A stretch of 8,448 bases of DNA from Actinomycetota bacterium (GCA_009702305.1 WLIH01000083.1:1-8448); one strand, 5' to 3'; shown: positions 1 through 7,313, counted from the stretch's first letter. Program-made: numbers and translations. The notes: generated by a model not told the origin, from the letters alone.

Positions 1-396
1 GAGGCCCGCGGCCGCCAGCGGGGCGTTGCGACCGACCGCGGTCCCGGCGACCAGCTCAGCACGCCCCGTCTCCTCCTCGGTGCGCGTATGGCGGCGCAGC
101 ACCGCGACGTACAGGACGGTGCTGAGCAGCGCGTACAGGACAGTGAGCTTGGACATCGCCAGCTCGCCCCGGCTCGTCGGATCGAGGATCGGGCCGTAGA
201 GCGCGAGCAGTCCGGGCTGCCCGTTCAACGAGCTGGCGACCCGGAGGCGCTCCTCGGGTGTGTCGAACAGCGCGCCGGTCGCGCTCGCCGACACGTAGGT
301 CATCAGCGCGAACGCCGACGCCCCGGCCACCGCGAGGACCCGGTCACGCCGCAGGTCGAGACGGAGCAGCAGCAGCGTGCCCGCCATCGTGGTCAC
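1..396 (-). CDS. ABC-2 type permease, polyketide-antibiotic exporter family (3' part cut by window edge)
   Basis: This is the membrane subunit of an export ABC transporter, paired with the ATPase encoded just upstream. Only the first 132 codons are in the window; the frame is still open at base 1. Two likely membrane segments are visible, at about residues 19-42 and 80-100. They are followed by [18 protein letters not shown] at about 101-118. This charged E/R-rich cytoplasmic stretch matches what I know of the actinobacterial 'exporter of polyketide antibiotics' permeases (TnrB3-like). The chosen start is the GTG at 396, which overlaps the ATPase TGA in a GTGA arrangement that suggests translational coupling. 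An in-frame ATG at 387 is an alternative, and neither has a clear Shine-Dalgarno. Full-length members are usually about 500 residues with 12 helices, so most of this gene lies outside. The exported substrate cannot be told from the sequence; such pairs often give drug tolerance. Confidence 0.8.
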   Translation of the reverse strand, partial: MTTMAGTLLLLRLDLRRDRVLAVAGASAFALMTYVSASATGALFDTPEERLRVASSLNGQPGLLALYGPILDPTSRGELAMSKLTVLYALLSTVLYVAVLRRHTRTEEETGRAELVAGTAVGRNAPLAAAGL

Positions 397-1142
397 CGGT
401 AGGCGTCCAGGAACAGGTCCTCGAGCGAGGCATCGGGCTTGCCGTGTCTGACCAGGCGCAGGCTCGCCAGGTCGCCCGTCTCCACCGTGCGGCCGTCGCG
501 GATGATGGTGACCCTGTCCGCCAGCCGTTCGACCTCGCTCAGGATGTGGCTCGAGAGGAGGACGGCCGCACCCCGCGCGCGGTGCTCGGCGACGCAGTCG
601 CGGAAGACCTCCTCCATCAGGGGATCGAGACCGCCGGTCGGCTCGTCGAGCACCAGCAGGTCCACGTCGGCCGCGAACGCCGCCACGAGCGCGACCTTCT
701 GGCGGTTGCCGCGCGAGTAGGCGCGCGTGCGCGTGGACAGGTCGAGCCGGAAGCGGCTGACCAGGTCCGCCTTCCGGGTCGAGGCCGGATCGATGCCCCG
801 CATCCGCAGCAACAGATCCAGCGTCTCCCCGCCGGAGAGCTTCGGCCACAGACTCACGTCACCAGGCACATAGGCGAGGCGTCGATGCAGCACCGGGGCG
901 AGCTTCCACGGGTCCTCGCCGAACAACCGGGACGAACCGGCGTCGCCGCGCATGAGTCCGAGAAGGACCCGCAGCGCGGTCGACTTGCCGGCGCCGTTCG
1001 GACCGAGGAAGCCGTGGACCTCCCCAGCGGCGACGCTGAGGTCGAGACCGTCGAGCGCCCGAACCCGACCGAACGTCTTGACGACACCCCGGAGCTCGAC
1101 GACGGGCTCTCGCGACTCGTCGTCGGTGCTGCTCGTGCTCAT
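393..1142 (-). CDS. ABC transporter ATP-binding protein, drug/antibiotic export type
   Basis: This 249-residue cytoplasmic ATPase powers the export permease encoded immediately downstream, which it overlaps. The Walker A motif GPNGAGKST is at about residues 47-55, the signature-like motif YSRGNRQK at 142-149, Walker [13 protein letters not shown] at 162-173 and the switch histidine in SSHILSE at about 199. Two departures from the textbook motifs stand out. The Q-loop position reads [10 protein letters not shown], with Gly for Gln, and the signature is SRGNRQ rather than LSGGQ. Both are, as I recall, common in the polyketide-exporter subgroup of DrrA-like ATPases, so they do not argue for a dead enzyme. 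The frame extends 27 bases further upstream (to 1169). The ATG at 1142 is chosen because GGGAGGGG lies 4 nt before it and nothing conserved is lost. The last residues, [11 protein letters not shown], match the usual DrrA-type C-terminus. Confidence 0.93.
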   Translation of the reverse strand: MSTSSTDDESREPVVELRGVVKTFGRVRALDGLDLSVAAGEVHGFLGPNGAGKSTALRVLLGLMRGDAGSSRLFGEDPWKLAPVLHRRLAYVPGDVSLWPKLSGGETLDLLLRMRGIDPASTRKADLVSRFRLDLSTRTRAYSRGNRQKVALVAAFAADVDLLVLDEPTGGLDPLMEEVFRDCVAEHRARGAAVLLSSHILSEVERLADRVTIIRDGRTVETGDLASLRLVRHGKPDASLEDLFLDAYR

Positions 1143-1146
1143 CGGA

Positions 1147-1154
1147 CCCCTCCC
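1147..1154 (-). promoter_or_regulatory. Ribosome binding site that fixes the ABC ATPase start
   Basis: On the minus strand this reads GGGAGGGG, close to a perfect anti-Shine-Dalgarno match, four bases before the ATG at 1142. It supports that start over the upstream in-frame ATG at 1169, which has no comparable site. Confidence 0.7.
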
Positions 1155-1175
1155 GTGCGCTCCCTGCATCGCCAG

Positions 1176-1196
1176 GCTCGCGCAGCGTGCGTGAGC
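1176..1196 (-). terminator. Hairpin in the kup-ABC spacer, possible terminator
   Basis: There are two 9-base arms (GCTCACGCA and TGCGCGAGC on the minus strand) with a 3-base loop and a single mismatch in the middle of the stem. It lies about 60 bases after the kup stop and about 34 bases before the exporter ATPase start, where a terminator or leader hairpin would be expected. There is no run of T after it on the minus strand. It would therefore be a U-less actinobacterial-type terminator at best, or a leader structure of the exporter transcript. Confidence 0.3.
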
Positions 1197-1197
1197 G

Positions 1198-1208
1198 CGA
1201 CAGTGTCG
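1198..1208. promoter_or_regulatory. Short palindrome CGACA-N-TGTCG, possible operator
   Basis: This perfect inverted repeat has 5-base arms around one central base. It sits 56 bases upstream of the exporter ATPase start, in the only sizeable non-coding spacer of the window. TetR-type repressors often control exporters of this class and often bind sites with a core like GACAnTGTC, which is why an operator is suggested. On the minus strand it overlaps TCGACA, a 5-of-6 match to a -35 box, but no convincing -10 box follows. The arms are short and no regulator gene is in the window, so this is a weak call. Confidence 0.25.
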
Positions 1209-1255
1209 AACGTCATCGATCCGGGGCTCATCACGTCCGGGGCGACGACTGGCGC

Positions 1256-3166
1256 TCAGACGTCGACGTGCGAGCCGAGCAGCACGGTGCGATCACGGGG
1301 CAGGGCGAAGTGCTCGGCCGCGTCGGCCGTGATGTGGGACGTCGCGATGAAGAGCCGGCGACGCCAGGCCGCCATCGCGGCGTCCTCGCCGAGCCGCAGC
1401 TCGATCTTGGACAGGAAGTAGGTCGCGGTCGCGAGATCCAGACGCCCCTCGGTCTGCTCGGGAGTCAGCGTGGCGAGCGCCCGAGGCACGTCGGGCTTCT
1501 CGGTGTAGCCGAAGCGCACCGTGACGTGGGTGATCCCGTCAGCGCCGTGGCCGAGGTGCTCGACCGTGACCCGCTCGTCGTCGCCGACCCGCGGCACCGT
1601 GTCGACCTCGACGGCGACCACCGCGACGTGTGCGTGCCGGATGTGGTTGTGCTCGACGTTCGCCCGCAGTGCCAACGGCGCGCTCTGGCCACCGCGGTTC
1701 AGGAAGATGGCCGTGCCGGCGACGACCTGAGCAGGATGGGCCGCCAGGTCGTCGACGAACCCGGCGAGCGAGCCCTCCATCGCCTCACGGCGCGCCGAGA
1801 CCAGGGCACGACCGCGCTGCCAGGTGGTCATCACGGTGAAGGCGGTGATCGCGATCGCCAGCGGGAGCCACGCACCGTGGACGAGCTTGGTGAGATTGGC
1901 GGCGAGGAAGAGCAGATCGATCGTCAGCAGCACCGCAGCCAACGCTCCCAGCAGCCACCGTGGCAGCCGCCAGGTGCGGAAGGCGACGTAGAAGAACAAG
2001 ATGGTGGTGATCGCGATGGTGCCGGTGACCGCCATGCCGAAGGCGAACGCCAAGGAGGCCGACGTGCGGAACGCGAACACCAGGGTCAGGACCGAGACCA
2101 TGAGCAGCCAGTTGATCCAGGGCACGTAGATCTGGCCGTGGGCCGACCGCGAGGTGTGCACGATCCGCAGCCGCGGCAGGTAGCCCAGCTGAGCCGCTTG
2201 GGCCGCGACCGAGAAGGCTCCGGTGATCACTGCTTGGGAGGCGATCACCGTGGCCGCCGTGGCGAGCACGACCATCGGGACCAGCGCCCAGTCCGGGGTC
2301 AGCAGGAAGAACGGCGCGGACAGGTTGGCGCGGTCCTCGAGGATCAGTGCGCCCTGTCCCAGATAGCTCAGCGTGCACGCCGGGAAGACCAGGAAGATCC
2401 ACCCGACCGAGATCGGGCGCCGACCGAAGTGGCCCATGTCGGCGTACAGCGCCTCGGCACCGGTGACCGAGAGGACGATCGCGGCGAGGGCGAAGAAGGC
2501 GTAGTGGAAGTTGCCCGCCAGGAACTCGGTCGCGTAGGTCGGCGACAGGGCCCTGAGGATGCCGGGCTCGCGCGCGATCCCCCACACGCCGCACGCGCCG
2601 ATCGACACGAACCAGCCGATCATGATCGGACCGAACAGCCGTCCGACGGCTGCGGTGCCGAACTTCTGAGCCGCGAAGAGGACCACGATGATCACGGCCG
2701 TGATCGGGACGATCCACTGCTCGAAGGAGGGGCTCACGATCTTGAGGCCCTCAACGGCCGAGAGCACGGAGATCGCCGGAGTGATCATGCTGTCGCCCAG
2801 GAAGAGCGCCGCACCGAAGACACCCAGGCTCGCCAGCGCCAAGGTGCCGCGCCCGGCGCGGTCGGAGGCCCAGCGGCGCAGCAAGGTGATCAGGGCCATG
2901 ATGCCGCCCTCGCCGTCGTTGTCGACGCGCATCGCGAGCAGCACGTAGGTCACGGTCACGATCAGCATCACCGACCAGAAGATCAGCGACACCACGCCGT
3001 AGACGTTGTCGGTGCTCGCCGGCACCGGGTGCGGGTCCTCGGGGTTGAACACCGTCTGGAGGGTGTAGATCGGGCTGGTGCCGATGTCGCCGAACACGAC
3101 ACCGAGGGCACCGACCACGATCGCGAGCCGCAGGACGTCGGCAGGGCGGGCGGTGGCAGCGGACAC
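1256..3166 (-). CDS. kup: KUP family potassium uptake transporter
   Basis: This integral membrane protein imports K+, most likely with protons, as described for the KUP/HAK/KT family. It is 636 residues, close to the 622 of E. coli Kup. The family hallmark [16 protein letters not shown] lies at about residues 22-37 in the first helix. [18 protein letters not shown] at about 124-141 and [20 protein letters not shown] at about 233-252 are also typical. About twelve hydrophobic segments run to roughly residue 447. A soluble C-terminal domain follows at about 460-636, with FLNRGG near 488 and the family-type ending VLLGSHVDV. The start is a GTG at 3166; an ATG two bases upstream is out of frame. 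Only a weak AGG precedes the start, so translation may be coupled to the methyltransferase gene that ends 15 bases upstream. With so short a gap, kup has no room for its own riboswitch or promoter outside the preceding gene. Confidence 0.96.
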   Translation of the reverse strand: MSAATARPADVLRLAIVVGALGVVFGDIGTSPIYTLQTVFNPEDPHPVPASTDNVYGVVSLIFWSVMLIVTVTYVLLAMRVDNDGEGGIMALITLLRRWASDRAGRGTLALASLGVFGAALFLGDSMITPAISVLSAVEGLKIVSPSFEQWIVPITAVIIVVLFAAQKFGTAAVGRLFGPIMIGWFVSIGACGVWGIAREPGILRALSPTYATEFLAGNFHYAFFALAAIVLSVTGAEALYADMGHFGRRPISVGWIFLVFPACTLSYLGQGALILEDRANLSAPFFLLTPDWALVPMVVLATAATVIASQAVITGAFSVAAQAAQLGYLPRLRIVHTSRSAHGQIYVPWINWLLMVSVLTLVFAFRTSASLAFAFGMAVTGTIAITTILFFYVAFRTWRLPRWLLGALAAVLLTIDLLFLAANLTKLVHGAWLPLAIAITAFTVMTTWQRGRALVSARREAMEGSLAGFVDDLAAHPAQVVAGTAIFLNRGGQSAPLALRANVEHNHIRHAHVAVVAVEVDTVPRVGDDERVTVEHLGHGADGITHVTVRFGYTEKPDVPRALATLTPEQTEGRLDLATATYFLSKIELRLGEDAAMAAWRRRLFIATSHITADAAEHFALPRDRTVLLGSHVDV

Positions 3167-3181
3167 ATCGACGAACCTAGG

Positions 3182-3862
3182 TCACGCTCGACCGGTCGTC
3201 GGCGGTCTTGACGCGTTCCTGACGGCCAGGAGCACGGCCTGATCGTCTCGCTCGCCCTCCTCGGCTCGGCGCACCATCCGAGCGACCTCCTGCAGTCCGG
3301 CGTCCGCGATCCGGGTCGCCACCTGCTCGGCGGTGAAGAGATGGCGCTCCAGGACGACCTCGTGCCCGTGGGCGCGGTACGCCGCCGACACGTCGCGCGT
3401 GCCGGCGCCGGCCTGGAAGCCCACGAGCAGGTATCCGCCCGGCCGCAGCACGCGCGCGACCTCGGCGAAGATCCGGGCCTGGCCGGGCGGCGAGGTGTGG
3501 ATGATGGAGTACCACAGCATCACGGCGGCGAGCTCGCCATCGGCGTACGGCAGGGAGCTCAGTGCGCCCTCGGCGAACACCAGGTCGGGGTGGTCGCGGC
3601 GCGCCATCGCGAGCATGCCGGGCGACAGGTCGATCCCCTCGACCTCGCACCCCCGGTCGGCGAGGTAGCGCGCCATCCGTCCCGCGCCGCACCCGGCGTC
3701 GAGCACCCGACCGCCGCCGGAGTCGGTGACCGCGGCGACGAAGGCGTCGACCATGGCGAGGTCGAGCGGCGCCTCGGCCCGGGTGTCGGGCAGCCGGGCT
3801 GCGTAGTCGGCGGCCACGGTGTCGTAGGCCCGACGAACGTGGTCGTGGTCGGGCGTCGCCAT
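3182..3862 (-). CDS. Class I SAM-dependent methyltransferase, substrate unknown
   Basis: This is a soluble 226-residue protein of the Methyltransf_11/25 type. The SAM-binding motif I VLDAGCGAGRMARYLA is at residues 53-68, and the acidic residue ending strand 2 is in GIDLSPGM at 76-83. The strand-4 region AAVMLWYSIIH is at 112-122 and the post-strand motif VLRPGGYLLVGF at 138-149. The N-terminal helix HVRRAYDTVAADYAARLPD is the usual cap of this superfamily. Nothing visible identifies the acceptor, so a small-molecule O-, N- or C-methylation is as far as one can go. The ATG at 3862 shares one base with the TGA of the ribokinase-like gene (TGATG), and a GAGG lies about 13 bases upstream. Translation by termination-reinitiation is therefore likely. 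It is thus tied to the nucleoside cluster, and methylation of a purine, nucleoside or sugar product is possible but only an inference from position. Confidence 0.9.
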   Translation of the reverse strand: MATPDHDHVRRAYDTVAADYAARLPDTRAEAPLDLAMVDAFVAAVTDSGGGRVLDAGCGAGRMARYLADRGCEVEGIDLSPGMLAMARRDHPDLVFAEGALSSLPYADGELAAVMLWYSIIHTSPPGQARIFAEVARVLRPGGYLLVGFQAGAGTRDVSAAYRAHGHEVVLERHLFTAEQVATRIADAGLQEVARMVRRAEEGERDDQAVLLAVRNASRPPTTGRA

Positions 3863-4785
3863 CAGCGCAGCCACGCCTCGAGCTCGTCGCGGCTCGGGTA
3901 GGAAGTCTGGGCGCCGCGCACGGTGGCAGCGTAGGCGCCGACCGCGTTGGCGTGCTCGACCGCCTCGACGAGATCGCGACCACCCGCCAGCCCGCCCGCC
4001 AGGGCACCGGTGAAGGCGTCGCCGCACCCGGTCGTATCGACGACCTGGACCGTCCGGCCCTCGACGCGGTCGACGAGCAGGTCGCCCGATCCGGCCCGGA
4101 CCTGCGCCACGATCGCGCCGCCTGACCCGATCGTCACCACGACCGCCCCCACTCCGGTGACGCGCACGGCGTCCGGGGAGAGCTCTCCGTCGCGCAGCAG
4201 ACCGAGCGCCCCGGCCTCGTGCGCGTTGAGCACCAGCACGTCGACACACCCGAGCAGCTCGGCCGGGAGGTCGACGAGGGGCGAGGGATTCAGCACCACC
4301 CGGGCGCCGCGGGCGCGGGCATGGCGCGCTGCCTCGACCACGGCCTGGAGCGGGATCTCCAGCGACAGCACGACGACGTCGTGCGGGTCGAGCGCCGCGC
4401 GGGCGTGCTCCGGGCTCACCGTCGCGTTGGCGCCCGCGACGACGACGATGCGGTTCTCCCCGTCGGGATCGGTCTCGATGAGCGCGCGGCCGGTCGGCTC
4501 GGGCACCCGAAGCACCCCGCTCGGGTCGACACCGGCCGCGCTGGCGGCCCCCAGCAACGTGGTGCCGGCACCGTCGTCGCCGACGGCGCCGATCAGCCGC
4601 ACTCTCGCGCCGAGGCGCGCCGCAGCGGCTGCCTGATTGGCGCCCTTCCCACCGGGCGACTCGACGAGCTCGGTGCCTGCGACCGTCTCCCCCGGCACGG
4701 GGAACCGCGCGACCTTGACCCCGAGGTCGAGGTTCAGCGATCCGATGACCACCACCTCACCCGGACCCGGACCCGGCGAGGTCAT
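3862..4785 (-). CDS. Ribokinase-like PfkB family sugar kinase
   Basis: This cytoplasmic ATP-dependent kinase most likely converts ribose to ribose 5-phosphate. At 307 residues it matches ribokinase length. The N-terminal VVVIGSLNLDL (residues 11-21) and the sugar-binding PGGKGANQA (44-52) are typical of RbsK. NPSP (166-169) and NAHEAGAL (187-194) supply the conserved Asn and Glu of the family. DTTGCGDAFTGAL (250-262) is PfkB signature 2, with catalytic Asp256 and the anion hole before it. The ATG at 4785 overlaps the TGA of the LOG-like gene (ATGA) and has no good Shine-Dalgarno, so coupling is likely. Residues 4-9 are a Pro-Gly repeat encoded by a triplicated hexamer. Sitting downstream of a nucleoside hydrolase, it plausibly takes up the ribose that enzyme releases. 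A related activity such as deoxyribokinase cannot be excluded by reading alone. Confidence 0.88.
   Translation of the reverse strand: MTSPGPGPGEVVVIGSLNLDLGVKVARFPVPGETVAGTELVESPGGKGANQAAAAARLGARVRLIGAVGDDGAGTTLLGAASAAGVDPSGVLRVPEPTGRALIETDPDGENRIVVVAGANATVSPEHARAALDPHDVVVLSLEIPLQAVVEAARHARARGARVVLNPSPLVDLPAELLGCVDVLVLNAHEAGALGLLRDGELSPDAVRVTGVGAVVVTIGSGGAIVAQVRAGSGDLLVDRVEGRTVQVVDTTGCGDAFTGALAGGLAGGRDLVEAVEHANAVGAYAATVRGAQTSYPSRDELEAWLR
4759..4776. repeat. Threefold hexamer repeat (ACCCGG on plus strand)
   Basis: Three perfect tandem copies of ACCCGG encode the PGPGPG tract at residues 4-9 of the ribokinase-like protein, ahead of the first core strand. Repeat-length change by whole hexamers would leave the frame intact and only lengthen or shorten a flexible N-terminus. 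Confidence 0.8.
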
Positions 4786-5360
4786 CGGCCGGCCGGGCCC
4801 GCGTAGACGGGCAGCGACGTGCCGCGTCGAGGCTCGACCGCGCGGCGTACGGCGTCCGCGACCGCGTCCTGCGCCGTGGCTGCGAAGGTGATGGCGACCG
4901 CGCGCCGCTCGTCCAGCCAGGTGTCCTCGATCAGGACCGGCCGGATCCGGTCGGCCCAGCCGCCGGTGCCCTCGACCACGATCACCGGCGTGCCGAAGTC
5001 GTAGGCGATCGTGAGCTCGTTGAGCGTGCCGACCCCGCCGTTGACCATGATCACGGCGTCGCAGCACCGGGCGGTGAGCAGGTTGCGGATCGTGCCCATC
5101 CCTGTCGGGAAGGCGATGTCGACGTGCTCGCTGGCGCGGGCGTAGTCGGCGTCGGGGAGGAATCCGACCGTCGTCCCGCCCGCCTCGTGGGCGCCCTGCG
5201 AGGCAGCAGCCATCACGCCGGTCGTGCCACCGCTGACCAGCACGGCGCCGACGGTCGCGACCTGGACACCGATCGCGTGCGCGACCTGCATGATCGCGGC
5301 GCCATCGCTGCCGGGAGCCTCTCCCGAGCTGCCGATGACGCCGATCGTGGTCTTCCTCAT
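4782..5360 (-). CDS. LOG-like / TIGR00725-type Rossmann-fold protein, possible nucleotide phosphoribohydrolase
   Basis: This 192-residue protein belongs to the SLOG/'lysine decarboxylase-like' superfamily; no lysine decarboxylase activity should be read from that old name. It starts with the Rossmann strand TIGVIGSSGEA (5-15). LVSGGTTGVMAAAS (41-54) is a nucleotide-binding loop and NGGVGTLNELTIAY (107-120) is the LOG hallmark GGxGTxxE. The pair Arg92 (in MGTIRNLL) and Glu115 lies where LOG enzymes carry their catalytic Arg and Glu. Characterised LOG proteins cleave nucleoside 5'-monophosphates to base plus ribose 5-phosphate. That activity would suit this operon but is not proven for this subfamily, which may instead bind or sense nucleotides. 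GGAGG four bases before the ATG at 5360 is the strongest ribosome site in this tight stretch. The ATG overlaps the TGA of the PfkB gene upstream. Confidence 0.87.
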   Translation of the reverse strand: MRKTTIGVIGSSGEAPGSDGAAIMQVAHAIGVQVATVGAVLVSGGTTGVMAAASQGAHEAGGTTVGFLPDADYARASEHVDIAFPTGMGTIRNLLTARCCDAVIMVNGGVGTLNELTIAYDFGTPVIVVEGTGGWADRIRPVLIEDTWLDERRAVAITFAATAQDAVADAVRRAVEPRRGTSLPVYAGPAGR

Positions 5361-6337
5361 GCTGCCTCCACCCCCGACGCGATCTGGGCGCGTCGGGTCT
5401 CGTAGTCGGTCGGGTCGATCCCGGCCAGGTCCATCGGGCTGCGCACCGCGGTCGCGAACGACGCCGCTGCCGCGCCCGCGACGGCGGCGGCGACGAGGTC
5501 TCCCCCACCGGCCAGCACCGCGAGGCACGCGCCACCGAAGACGTCGCCGGCTCCGGTGGGGTCGAACTCCCGCGAGTCACGGTAGACCGGCACGTGCCAG
5601 CGCTGCGCCCCGTCCGACACGACCGCGCCCTGCTCCCCGCACTTGAGCACCACGGCCCGCGCTCCCCAGTCGTGGAAGGTCGCGACCAGGTCGTCAGGAC
5701 CGAGGCCCGGCAGGAAGATCGCGGCGTCGGAGGTGCTGGGCAGGAACAGATCGACCCGGGGCAGCACGTCGAGGAGCACGGTGCACCCCTCGCGGCGCAG
5801 CTCGGACCGGTCGGGGCAGTCGAGCTGCAGGTGGGCGGCGGGGCTCGTCGTGTCGACCAGCACGTCGACCAGCTCGCGCAGCCGCTGCGCCGGCAACAGG
5901 CCGAGGTGCCACGCGCTCGGCGTGCCTCCACGATCGAGGTCGTCGGCGGCCGGCAGGGTCGCGAGCAGCAGGTCGGAGCGGTCGGTGTTGTCGAGGAACC
6001 GATCACGATCGGCCTGCGGCAGGTCGACCAGCCGGGCCGGATCGGCCGGGTGGGACCGGCCACCCCCGGGCTCGTAGGCGAAGCTGACCCGGGTGCTGGG
6101 GAGGTCGTCGCGGCGCCGGATGCCGCGCACGTCGACCCCGCAGGACGCCAGATCCCCGAGTGCCTGCTCGGGATAGTCCGCACCGACGACGGCGTGCACC
6201 GCCGGGGTGGCGCCTGCCAGGCAGGCTCCGAGCGTGGCCCAGAACGCGTTGCCGCCCAGCCGGTCCACGTCGTAGGCACCGTCGGCGTAGCGCACCGCAT
6301 CGATGCTGAAGCCGCCGAGCACATGGCTGTCGAACAC
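5357..6337 (-). CDS. PfkB family carbohydrate/nucleoside kinase, substrate unknown
   Basis: This is a 326-residue soluble kinase of the ribokinase superfamily. LGGNAFWATLGACLAGA (27-43) is the substrate-side GGN motif and corresponds to GGKGAN in ribokinase. EFDPTGAGDVFGGACLA (257-273) is a clear PfkB signature 2, with catalytic Asp265. It differs from the ribokinase-like neighbour in the GGNAFW motif and in the middle third (FLPSTSDAAIFLPG at about 198-211). A different substrate is therefore likely; a nucleoside, a modified sugar or pseudouridine are candidates, none of them shown. The GTG at 6337 is three bases after the hydrolase stop and is preceded by GGGGGA at a 6-base spacing. The stop overlaps the LOG-like start. 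Close coupling between a nucleoside hydrolase and the LOG-like gene argues for a step in nucleoside handling. Confidence 0.88.
   Translation of the reverse strand: MFDSHVLGGFSIDAVRYADGAYDVDRLGGNAFWATLGACLAGATPAVHAVVGADYPEQALGDLASCGVDVRGIRRRDDLPSTRVSFAYEPGGGRSHPADPARLVDLPQADRDRFLDNTDRSDLLLATLPAADDLDRGGTPSAWHLGLLPAQRLRELVDVLVDTTSPAAHLQLDCPDRSELRREGCTVLLDVLPRVDLFLPSTSDAAIFLPGLGPDDLVATFHDWGARAVVLKCGEQGAVVSDGAQRWHVPVYRDSREFDPTGAGDVFGGACLAVLAGGGDLVAAAVAGAAAASFATAVRSPMDLAGIDPTDYETRRAQIASGVEAA
5365..5369 (-). promoter_or_regulatory. Ribosome binding site of the LOG-like gene
   Basis: On the minus strand this is a perfect GGAGG four bases before the ATG at 5360, placed inside the last codons of the PfkB gene. 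It rules out the longer in-frame reading (open up to 5528) as the real start. Confidence 0.7.
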
Positions 6338-6340
6338 CGC

Positions 6341-7309
6341 CTATCCCCCGGCCGTCGCGCCCTCGAACGCCACGCTGACGAACTCGTCGGCGATCGAGAC
6401 CTGCGGGCGCATCGCGATCCGCACCGTCGGCCGGGCGCTCGGGCCGGAGACCGGACGGCGGTCGACGCAGGTCATGCCACGCGTGACGGAGCCGGTCAGC
6501 TCGACCTCGACCGGCGCATCGTCGTACGCCGCGGCGCCGGGATCGAGCGCGATCACGGCAGCCGTGGGGTCGTGTAGCGGGAATCCCGGTCGGCCGAGGT
6601 CGCTCAGGTTGAAGTCGAGGTACTGCCCGAGCATGCCGCGCACGAGGTCGACGCCCGGGGTGCTCGGCGCCGCCATGATGCGCGCCAGCTCGGCGGCCTC
6701 GACCCGGCACACGGTGGTGAGGTCGAGCGGCACCAGCACGACGTCGTCGAGCTGCGCGAAGACGCGCTCGGCTGCCTCGGGGTCGTGGCGGATGTTGGCC
6801 TCGGAGTGCGCCGAGATGTTGCCCGGCACGGCGATGGCGCCGCCCATGACCACGACCGAGCGCAGCAGCGATCCGAGGGCCGGCTCGAGCTCGAGCGCCA
6901 GCCCGAGGTTGGTGAGCGGGCCGGTCGCCAGCAGCGTCAGCTCACCTGGTCGACTGCGGGCCAGCCGGACCAGCTGCTCGGCGGCCGACTCGGTGCCGAC
7001 GACCCCGGGCGGCTCCTCGACCGAGGCCATCCCGCCGATGCCGTCCTCGCCGTGGACCGCGGAGGCGTAGTCGACCGGTTGGGCGAGCGGCGCAGCTGCG
7101 CCGGTGGCCACCGGGACGTCGGCCAGGCCGAGCGCAGCCAACAGCTGGCGGCCGTTGCGGGCGCCCTGGGCGGACGACGTGTTCCCGTGCACCGTGCCCA
7201 CGGCGACGATGTCCGTCCGGCCCGAGCGCGCCAGGTAGAGGGCAGCCATCGAGTCGTCGATGCCGAAGTCCATGTCGAGGACGAGTTGGGGGCGGTGGGT
7301 GCGGGGCAT
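6341..7309 (-). CDS. Ribonucleoside hydrolase (inosine-uridine preferring family)
   Basis: This enzyme hydrolyses the N-glycosidic bond of nucleosides to give free base and ribose. At 322 residues it has the usual family length. The calcium-binding N-terminus is LDMDFGIDDSMA (11-22), with Asp14, Asp18 and Asp19 as the expected metal ligands. HGEDGIGG lies at 86-93, ATGPLTNLGLAL at 128-139 and VVMGGAI at 153-159. HSEANIRHDPEAA (168-180) supplies the Glu and Asn that bind ribose. HDPTA (246-250) supplies His246, matching the proton-donor histidine of protozoal enzymes, and the metal ligand Asp247. One oddity is DMDFG where most family members have DTDPG. AGGAG four bases before the ATG at 7309 fixes the start against a longer reading to 7408 that would overlap the permease gene. 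It follows a nucleoside permease gene by 40 bases, so its likely substrate is the imported nucleoside. Base preference cannot be read here. Confidence 0.94.
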   Translation of the reverse strand: MPRTHRPQLVLDMDFGIDDSMAALYLARSGRTDIVAVGTVHGNTSSAQGARNGRQLLAALGLADVPVATGAAAPLAQPVDYASAVHGEDGIGGMASVEEPPGVVGTESAAEQLVRLARSRPGELTLLATGPLTNLGLALELEPALGSLLRSVVVMGGAIAVPGNISAHSEANIRHDPEAAERVFAQLDDVVLVPLDLTTVCRVEAAELARIMAAPSTPGVDLVRGMLGQYLDFNLSDLGRPGFPLHDPTAAVIALDPGAAAYDDAPVEVELTGSVTRGMTCVDRRPVSGPSARPTVRIAMRPQVSIADEFVSVAFEGATAGG

Positions 7310-7313
7310 GGTG

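Noticed and set aside
1221..1243. Direct repeat CCGGGGC twice, 16 bases apart, after the kup stop
   Set aside because: A 7-base G/C-only repeat is expected by chance in DNA of this composition, and it matches no known element.
258..1421. 387-codon plus-strand frame opposite the exporter genes
   Set aside because: Compositionally biased, with no domain; the opposite strand encodes a complete ABC ATPase.
3167..3181. Own promoter or c-di-AMP (ydaO-type) riboswitch immediately ahead of kup
   Set aside because: The gap to the methyltransferase stop is only 15 bases, far too short for either element.
1187..3211. Long plus-strand open frame (674 codons) opposite kup
   Set aside because: Its translation is dominated by R, D, G, H, E and Q with no recognisable domain, while the minus strand encodes a full-length Kup. 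It is the usual antisense shadow in high-GC DNA.
3862..6324. One 820-codon minus-strand frame spanning the ribokinase-like gene and the genes upstream, as a possible fusion protein
   Set aside because: Only its last 307 codons look like protein. The upstream part is low-complexity shadow of the LOG-like and PfkB genes, which are intact in other frames with their own start signals.
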